Source: Halalkalibacter oceani (GTDB lineage: Bacteria; Bacillota; Bacilli; Bacillales; Bacillaceae_D). Taken from it: a stretch of DNA of 64,000 bases. The stretch covers positions 124,001-188,000 of the forward strand of contig NZ_JAMBOS010000001.1 of the NCBI RefSeq assembly GCF_023715705.1. The letters run 5' to 3'. Positions within the stretch are counted from its first letter, which is position 1; every line of letters begins with the position of its first letter. A program made the position numbers and the translations under genes. Of this stretch, positions 63,760-64,000 are shown piece after piece. The notes below the pieces were generated by a model. That model made no database searches. It was not told where the DNA came from and saw only the letters and a list, made by a program, of their open reading frames with translations.

Positions 63760-64000
63760 TTGCAACAGAAATGGATCTTTACGATTATCACGTTTCTAAT
63801 TGGCTTTATGCTGGCGATTCAGTTTCACACAACACAGGAACCGGTTGTCAGAGATACGCGAGATGTCCGGGAGCTGCGCCGCGAGCTGATGGCGGAGCAG
63901 GAAAGACATCAGCAATTAAATAGTGAAATCGAGAAAGCGCAGGCGCTGCTTGCGCAATATGAACAGACACTTCACAATCGGGAGGACGATATTTCGGATG
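63760..64000 (+). CDS. ylxX: YlxX (DUF881 family), 3' truncated
   Basis: Starts at TTG 63760, 6 nt after GAAGGTG. The 80 visible residues give one helix (residues 5-20) and a coiled coil with VRELRRELMAEQERHQQ. It is a paralogue of ylxW by layout; the window ends before its domain. Next in B. subtilis would be sbp and ftsA. Confidence 0.85.
   Translation, partial: MQQKWIFTIITFLIGFMLAIQFHTTQEPVVRDTRDVRELRRELMAEQERHQQLNSEIEKAQALLAQYEQTLHNREDDISD

Overview
The window is chromosomal DNA of an endospore-forming member of the Bacillaceae. The gene order follows the Bacillus subtilis chromosome from the speA-ykt-yla genes through pycA, the cta cytochrome oxidase genes and the ylb genes into the mra/dcw cell-wall and division cluster. 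Sporulation genes (gerR, ylbJ, spoVD, spoVE, a probable csfG RNA) show that it forms spores. Acidic linkers in exported proteins (first gene, CtaC, DivIB, PbpB tail) would suit an alkaliphile or halotolerant species, but that is only an inference. Many genes start at GTG or TTG behind strong ribosome binding sites, so several starts were moved inward from the longest open frame.

Layout. 1-7.3 kb: a truncated polysaccharide deacetylase, a GAF-like protein, an SR1-type dual-function RNA encoding SR1P, speA on the minus strand, a nitronate monooxygenase-like gene, yktA, yktB, ykzI and yktC. 7.1-14.9 kb: ylaF, typA, ylaH, a DUF3139-like gene split in two, a short zinc-ribbon gene ylaI, ylaL, a PIN-PhoH ATPase, an uncharacterised gene, glsA and ylaN. 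15-25.7 kb: pycA, divergent ctaA and ctaB, ctaCDEF, and a DUF420 (CtaM/YozB-like) gene where B. subtilis has ctaG. Pyruvate carboxylase, haem A synthesis and caa3 oxidase are thus adjacent. 25.8-34.6 kb: AI-2E family permease, lipoprotein, yugN-like, ylbC, ylbD, ylbE, secreted protein, ATP-grasp protein, ylbF, ylbG, and an MFS transporter behind a perfect palindrome. 34.6-46.7 kb: a DUF7147-like gene, the probable csfG RNA, rsmD, coaD, ylbJ, ylbK, ylbL, ylbM, ylbN, rpmF, gerR, ylbP, panE, a DUF3397 gene and bshC. 46.8-64 kb: mraZ, rsmH, ftsL, pbpB, spoVD, murE, murF, mraY, murD, spoVE, murG, murB, divIB, ylxW and the start of ylxX. These make the peptidoglycan precursor and the septal and cortex synthases.

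I found no prophage, insertion sequence, CRISPR array, tRNA, rRNA or classical defence system. The least explained material is intergenic: a 138-nt tandem repeat between murD and spoVE, a five-copy array of a short motif at about 63-nt spacing between ylbC and ylbD, and dispersed modular repeats attached to terminators. Two small-RNA loci (SR1-like and CsfG-like) are supported by promoter, position and structure. Three sigma-E-type promoters precede gerR, spoVD and spoVE, and three GTGG boxes at exact 10-bp spacing precede mraZ.
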